Source: Stropharia rugosoannulata
Taxonomy: Eukaryota; Basidiomycota; Agaricomycetes; Agaricales; Strophariaceae
DNA: 64,000 bases
Assembly (NCBI GenBank): GCA_028532985.1
Contig: JANCIK010000011.1
Location: 2,046,001-2,110,000 of the forward strand
Direction: 5' to 3'
Position numbers and translations under genes: made by a program. The stretch's first letter is position 1, and each line of letters opens with the position of its first letter. Below, one piece after another: positions 59,182 to 64,000 of this stretch. Below the pieces are notes generated by a model. The model was not told where the DNA came from. It searched no databases and was given only the letters and a program-made list of their open reading frames with translations.

Positions 59182-60262
59182 AGTAGAGCTTTAGAAGAAA
59201 GCTAAAGGAGTCGGGGTGATAATATAGCTAGAAAATGACAGGGCAAGATAACACGGCGGCTTGGGACAGTTGGACGAGGAGTGACTCCGGCCCTGAACTT
59301 TGCGATGGTGATTGTAGTATCACTGAAATTCTCTTACATATATATTAGCTCCTCTCAGCTTCTTAGTCCTTACCCAGACGCTTTTTCGCCTCTTATATTT
59401 TGCATAACAACCTATTGTAAAGAGTTGACGTTGTTTGATTATCACTTATAACAACTACACAAAACGCTCACGATAAGTCAGTTGTCATGCAGATACAGCG
59501 ATTGTAACATATACACGCGCCTTTGTTCATACTTTATTATCTGTAAAAGTATCGAAATTCCGGCGGCTTCTAAGGACAAGCTTACTACATACTGGACAAC
59601 ATTTAATTGTGCTACCGCTTAGTCGCTAAAAATAGATTTACCAACTTATCTTGGTTCCTGCTGATCATTGCCCTTTTCTGCATTGTTCTTCGTCCATTAG
59701 AGTAGGTCTCTCAAGCTTGGAAATGACATGTTAAACCTGCAGGTCTCGAAGGTTTACTTATGTTTCAGTGTGAATCAGATCCGACAAACAACTCACTAAA
59801 TTAGTTGCCATTTCTATTACAAGCCCTGGCATAGCGAATAACGCATTTGCAATCATGAGGCGGGTCCCAAGGCAGTCATCTCTTCCAATAGAGCATTTTG
59901 ACAACGCATGAAAGTAGATCAAGCAATTTCTCAGTGACAGATTGAGACGACACATCCTCCTCAGAATCAACCAGGCTATCAGTGTAATTGTTCCATCCGC
60001 TTCCATGTGGGCGATAAATCACGCATATGATTTCTCCACAACATCCGGGATTAGGAGGCTGCGGGAAGCCCGGATCCTTCCTATAACGCTATATACAATA
60101 CTACGGCCATATTGAAGATTAAATAACATGCATAAAGATAGGTTGGGCGTAATCAATATACTGAGTAGCGGTACTGGTACAATTAACAGAAGCAAAGTAG
60201 AGACATGGGTGAAAGGACTCCTCGCACCAAAATAATATGCAGATTGTGAGTAAATCATCTAG
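59182..60262. other. Intergenic stretch
   Basis: Two short minus frames (60006-59758; 60258-60019) have hydrophobic, low-similarity translations and I do not support them as genes. AT-rich overall. Confidence 0.4.
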
Positions 60263-62421
60263 CTATTCGTGGTCCAGTAAATCGGCCCATCCGGTGGATT
60301 TGACCAGCTGATACAAATCTTCATCACTAGCGCCATCTGCCATACAGTCAAAGTCAATTATAAAGACCTCACCCTGGTCATTTATCATAAGGTTGTCTAT
60401 TCGTATGTCCCCATGTGAGATATTTGCGCTCTGAATACCCTGCAAGACTTTTAGATATGCCTCCCTGTCGAAACGTGAGTGATAGAAGCACAAGAAAATA
60501 AATTCGAAACTCACATTTCTTCAATCGACGTCTCGACTATTGCCTGTTTAAGCAGTTCAACAGACTCTCCATATGCAAGGGCGCGATCACGTAACGTGAT
60601 ACCAGCATCGTCCATTAGGATGATCATAGCGCCGGTCTCCATGTCGTGAAACAGACCGTGAACGCCTACGATGCCATGCGTTACTTTGGCTTCTGCTAGT
60701 TTCTTATATGCTTTATATTCTTCAATCATCTTGTCTTTCTTCGGCCCCATGGCAAGCTTCATGACCATATTGCGCTGCTGCTTTTCGCCAGAAGATGTTT
60801 CTATTTCCACGGATACCTTATATGCAACACCTACAGCGCCTTCACCGACATGGGGCCTGTCAGCAATCACCGTGATGTAGTTTTCAGGTGGGTACACCCG
60901 TTTTCGTTTGAAGAGATATGGGCGGCTACTGAATGGCCGCGCAGCGCACGAAGGTTCCATTCGACGGAATGACGAAGGCGCAGGAGAGTGATAATAGTCG
61001 AAGCAGAGATGGAGCAGGGCTAGGTCTCGTTTTCCTAGTTCGTTATCAAACAGCTGGAACATGTACTTATAAGCGAACGATGTATATAGATTACGTTGAA
61101 TAAACGTGGCAAACCTGCGTTTCAAGTTCATTAGTCCTTGGGTTTAATTTCTGTCGCTTCCTTCTTGTGGCTTTGTCCTTCATGCTATTTAGTACGGTAG
61201 GTCTTTCTTTCGGAGGACGCTTCCGTTTGCGGTCTTTCGGCGTTTCGTTTATGTCTACCTGCTCAAGACAATCTTTGATCGCGGCAATGAGTAAACCTAG
61301 GTGTATTTGACCGTATCCCTTCACGCAAGTCGTGTCGATCAAGTCAGATAGATATAGTGTCTGGGTTTTGCGGTGGCGTATACCTATCCGTTCATACCTA
61401 CCACAGTGCATAACAATGAACGATGCATCATTTTCGATTGCATTGGTCCATGCCTGTCAATGTCCAGCGTATAAGTGGCGATATGAAAAGACTACTCTAG
61501 GCATACCAATTGAATAAAATGATTGACGTTTACTCTGTATGAACGTTCACGGTGCTCCGGGGGCCGTTCAATCGGTGGTACGACTCTACGACTCTTCTTC
61601 TTCACCTTTTTCGGCGGTTTCTGGGAGCATGGTTTCGATGAAGCCAGCTCCGGAAAGAGGCTATTCATTGCTGCAGAGTTATGCGACTGTGAAAACATTG
61701 AGGACGGAGTTTCTGCGCCTACTGTGGTTGGAACCTCCCAGTTGAATTCTGCGCACGGCCCGATCTTCCTCAGCAAGTCCTCCCCTGCATGATTGTTGAC
61801 GTAGAACTCGTAGTTCACAAATGATTTCTCGCTCCCTATTGCTCGTAATTTTGGAATGACCCAATCTGCAAGTTCACTTTGAGTCTCTGGAGGGATAGAA
61901 ATTGACCATTCGTCCGAATCAGGGTTCTTGGGCACCGCGAGAGTAGTATAACAGGACTTGAAAAATGTGCCGGTTATAAAATCACGTCGAAACGATAGAA
62001 ATGGGAACCACTGCCTGTCTTTTGGAGAGAAAATTAATTTGGAAGCAAATCCGAAACACCGACGTAACATCATGATAAAAAAGTGGCCTGCTACACCCTC
62101 GGAATTATAATCGTCAAGTGGTTCGTTCGTTGCCGTTATTTTCCGATAATTTGCGTTGTATTCAAACAGATGCCCAGCTGAGGTAAACTCTTTGATGGCG
62201 TCTCCGCAGACCCGGCGCAATGCTGTCGGAATCCAAGGGACTTGCACGATCGTCTTTAGCCGCAGGGCCGCATTGATATGACGGTCATGAAAATTGAGAG
62301 GTTGACTAGGCTTAGAACCGTGGTTTTCGTGACGCTGATCAACCTTGTAGTTTATATCTAGAAACTCATGCAAAAGAGGTGCGAATGGATCATCGGCCGC
62401 TATCATTGTGCAAGGAAGCAC
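60263..62421 (-). CDS. Kinase-like protein of a basidiomycete family, copy A of an inverted pair
   Basis: The start is MLPCTMIAADDPFAPLLHEF (an inner ATG at MIAADD is possible). The N-terminal domain has NFHDRHINAALRLKTIVQVP and RRCFGFASKLIFSPKDRQWF. A basic linker contains KPPKKVKKKSRRVVPPIERP. The segment CGRYERIGIRHRKTQTLYLS, equivalent to one in the previous gene, follows. The kinase-like domain has the glycine loop VGEGAVGVAYKVSVE, MVMKLAMGPKKDK (candidate ATP Lys), IILMDDAGITLRD, the catalytic loop ISHGDIRIDNLMIN and VFIIDFDCM as DFG variant. HGD keeps the Asp, so this copy could be active. Exons join in frame. Function is unknown. Confidence 0.75.
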
Positions 62422-62870
62422 CGACTTATGGGTTGGGTATGGGGTGAAGAGGGCGGAACATGAACAACAAACCTAAGAGTTTCTGGTCAGAGTTCAATTA
62501 TAGTTGTAGTTTATTAGTCGTACGTTAGATGTAGTACAAGTGCACCGTGCCTTAGGGAGCTAGAACTTGGAATTGACCATGCGAATGGAATGAAAGGATT
62601 TGAGTTCAATCAAGAATCAACGGGTACTGCATTATGCCAAACAAACATATCACGTGGCTTGATCAATGGCGTCAAGATTCATGCACATGATGCATGTGCA
62701 TGAATATTTGAATATTTGAATCTTAGAAGTGGCCTTTCATCCTTTTCGCGCATGGCCAATTTCAACTATCAGCTCGCCCAGGCAAGGTGGTCAGTTCCTC
62801 TACCTTTTGCACTCTAGTGAACCTCAACTGTGGCTGAGACTTTTAATAGAAGTTCTAGTATCTGGTCCAC
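62422..62870. promoter_or_regulatory. Shared upstream region of the inverted kinase-like pair
   Basis: A 449-bp spacer between divergent starts. It includes a short palindromic ATGCATGTGCATGAAT-like stretch (about 62680-62705) and repeated GAATATTTGAATATTTGAAT (about 62700). Both promoters are expected here. Confidence 0.4.
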
Positions 62871-64000
62871 TTGAACCCATCCATACCAATGATAGCGGGC
62901 GATGATCCTTTCGCGCCTCTTTTGCATCAGTTTATGAATATAAACTACAATGCCGATAAGCGCAATGGAAGCTTTGGCTCTAAACCTAGTCAACCACTCT
63001 ATTTTCATGACCGTCATATCAGTTCGACTCTAAGGCTCAGGAAAATCATACGTGCGCCATGGATACTAACAACATTGCGCAATGTCTGCGAAGACGTCAT
63101 CAAAGGGTTTACTTCGACGGGAGATATATTTGTTTACAATGCAGAATATTGCCAAAGGACGGCTGCTAACCATCCACTCGTCGATTACACTACTGCGGCC
63201 GTATCCAAACACTATTTGACCGTTATACTACGTCGATGTTTCGGATTTGCTTCCAAGTTGATTTTCTCTCCAAAAGACACAAAATGGTTTTCCTTTCTAA
63301 GGTTTCGACAGGACCTCACTACACCCGACGACTTCTACCAATCTTGTTCTGTCACCTTCAAAGAGCCCAAGGACCCTGATTCTGACGAATGGTCAATCTC
63401 GATCCCTCCAGAAACTCGGGGTGAACTTGCAGATTGGGTCGTTCCAACAATCAAAGCTATGGGGAGCAAGAAATCGCTTATAAACTACGAGTTCTACGTT
63501 AACAATGATGCAGGGGAGGAAGTGCTCAGAAAAGTTGGGCCATGCACGGAATTTAACTGGGAGGTTCCGACCACAGTAGGCCCAGAATCTCCGTCCTCGG
63601 TATCTCCGCAGCCACATGACTCTACAGTGATGAATAGTCTCTTCCCCGAGCTGGCTTCATCGACTCCAGCTGCTCAGAAACTACCTAAAAAAATAAAGAA
63701 AAGGCGCAGAGTCATGCCCCCGATCGAACGGCCCGCAGAGCGCCGTGAACATTCCTACAGACTAAATATCAATCATTTTATTCAATCGGTACGTTTGGAG
63801 TAATAAATTTCTTACCACTGATACATTGGATATTGACAGGCATGGACCAATGCAGTCGAAAATGACGCGTCGTTCATTGTTTTACACTGTGGCAGGTATG
63901 AACGGATTGGTATACGCCACCGCGAGACACAGACACTCTATCTGTCTGATTTGATTGACACGACTTGTGTGAAGGGATACGGGCAAATACATCTTGGTTT
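62871..64000 (+). CDS. Kinase-like protein, copy B of the inverted pair (partial at window edge)
   Basis: The start is MNPSIPMIAGDDPFAPLLHQ. It follows copy A nearly residue by residue through RRCFGFASKLIFSPKDTKWF, DEWSISIPPETRGELADWVV, EVLRKVGPCTEFNWEVPTTV and MPPIERPAERREHSYRLNIN. An intron at about 63790-63840 occupies the same place as in copy A. The next exon gives AWTNAVENDASFIVLHCGRY and runs off the window at YGQIHLG. The kinase-like domain is not included. No break is seen in the visible part. Confidence 0.75.

Overview
This is a nuclear window from a basidiomycete fungus, most likely an Agaricomycete (mushroom-forming). Genes are dense and carry many short introns of about 50-60 bp with GT-AG ends and CTRAC-like branch points. 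The families present are typical of Agaricomycetes: DUF6589, FunK1-type kinases, a tetraspan membrane protein starting MVHSRKFCC, fungal seven-helix membrane proteins, HET-domain proteins and a psi-factor (Ppo) type oxygenase. I made all calls by reading translations and splice signals by eye; no database search was possible.

Layout. 1-3274 (-): 5' part of a class II myosin heavy chain, running off the left edge. 4908-11764: a 6.9 kb mobile element with 207-bp terminal inverted repeats (206/207 identical). It carries a RecQ-type helicase (-) and a DUF6589 protein (+) read divergently from a 137-bp spacer. Both genes are broken, and a 633-bp Tc1/mariner relic is nested in the second. The element sits among gene relics and between two hairpins of about 84 bp. 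13605-15505 (+): O-methyltransferase. 15926-19625: a FunK1-like kinase gene (-) with a probable frameshift, between two 121-bp direct repeats. 20167-22407 (+): intronless HET protein. 23363-24134 (+): DUF985 cupin. 24759-25524 (+): SNARE Ykt6. 26226-30820 (+): Ppo-type fatty-acid dioxygenase/P450-like fusion whose P450 half seems to lack the heme cysteine. 31472-33105 (+): aldo-keto reductase. 33830-34701 (+): tetraspan membrane protein. 35612-38917 (-): tandem pair of seven-helix membrane proteins. 39869-41845 (-): second intronless HET protein. 42423-45713 (+): splicing factor Prp6/Prp1. 46036-47714 (+): beta-lactamase-like serine hydrolase. 48478-48909 (-): ribosomal protein L38. 49188-53778 (+): P5A ATPase Spf1. 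53991-56380 (+): eIF3 subunit L. 56710-64000: three kinase-like genes, two of them a head-to-head inverted duplication; the last runs off the right edge.

The window mixes conserved housekeeping genes (myosin II, Ykt6, Prp6, RPL38, Spf1, eIF3l) with fast-evolving accessory material. The strongest candidate for an undescribed system is the TIR element that pairs a RecQ helicase with a DUF6589 protein. DUF6589 has spaced, invariant-looking Asp/His/Glu motifs and may be the transposase.
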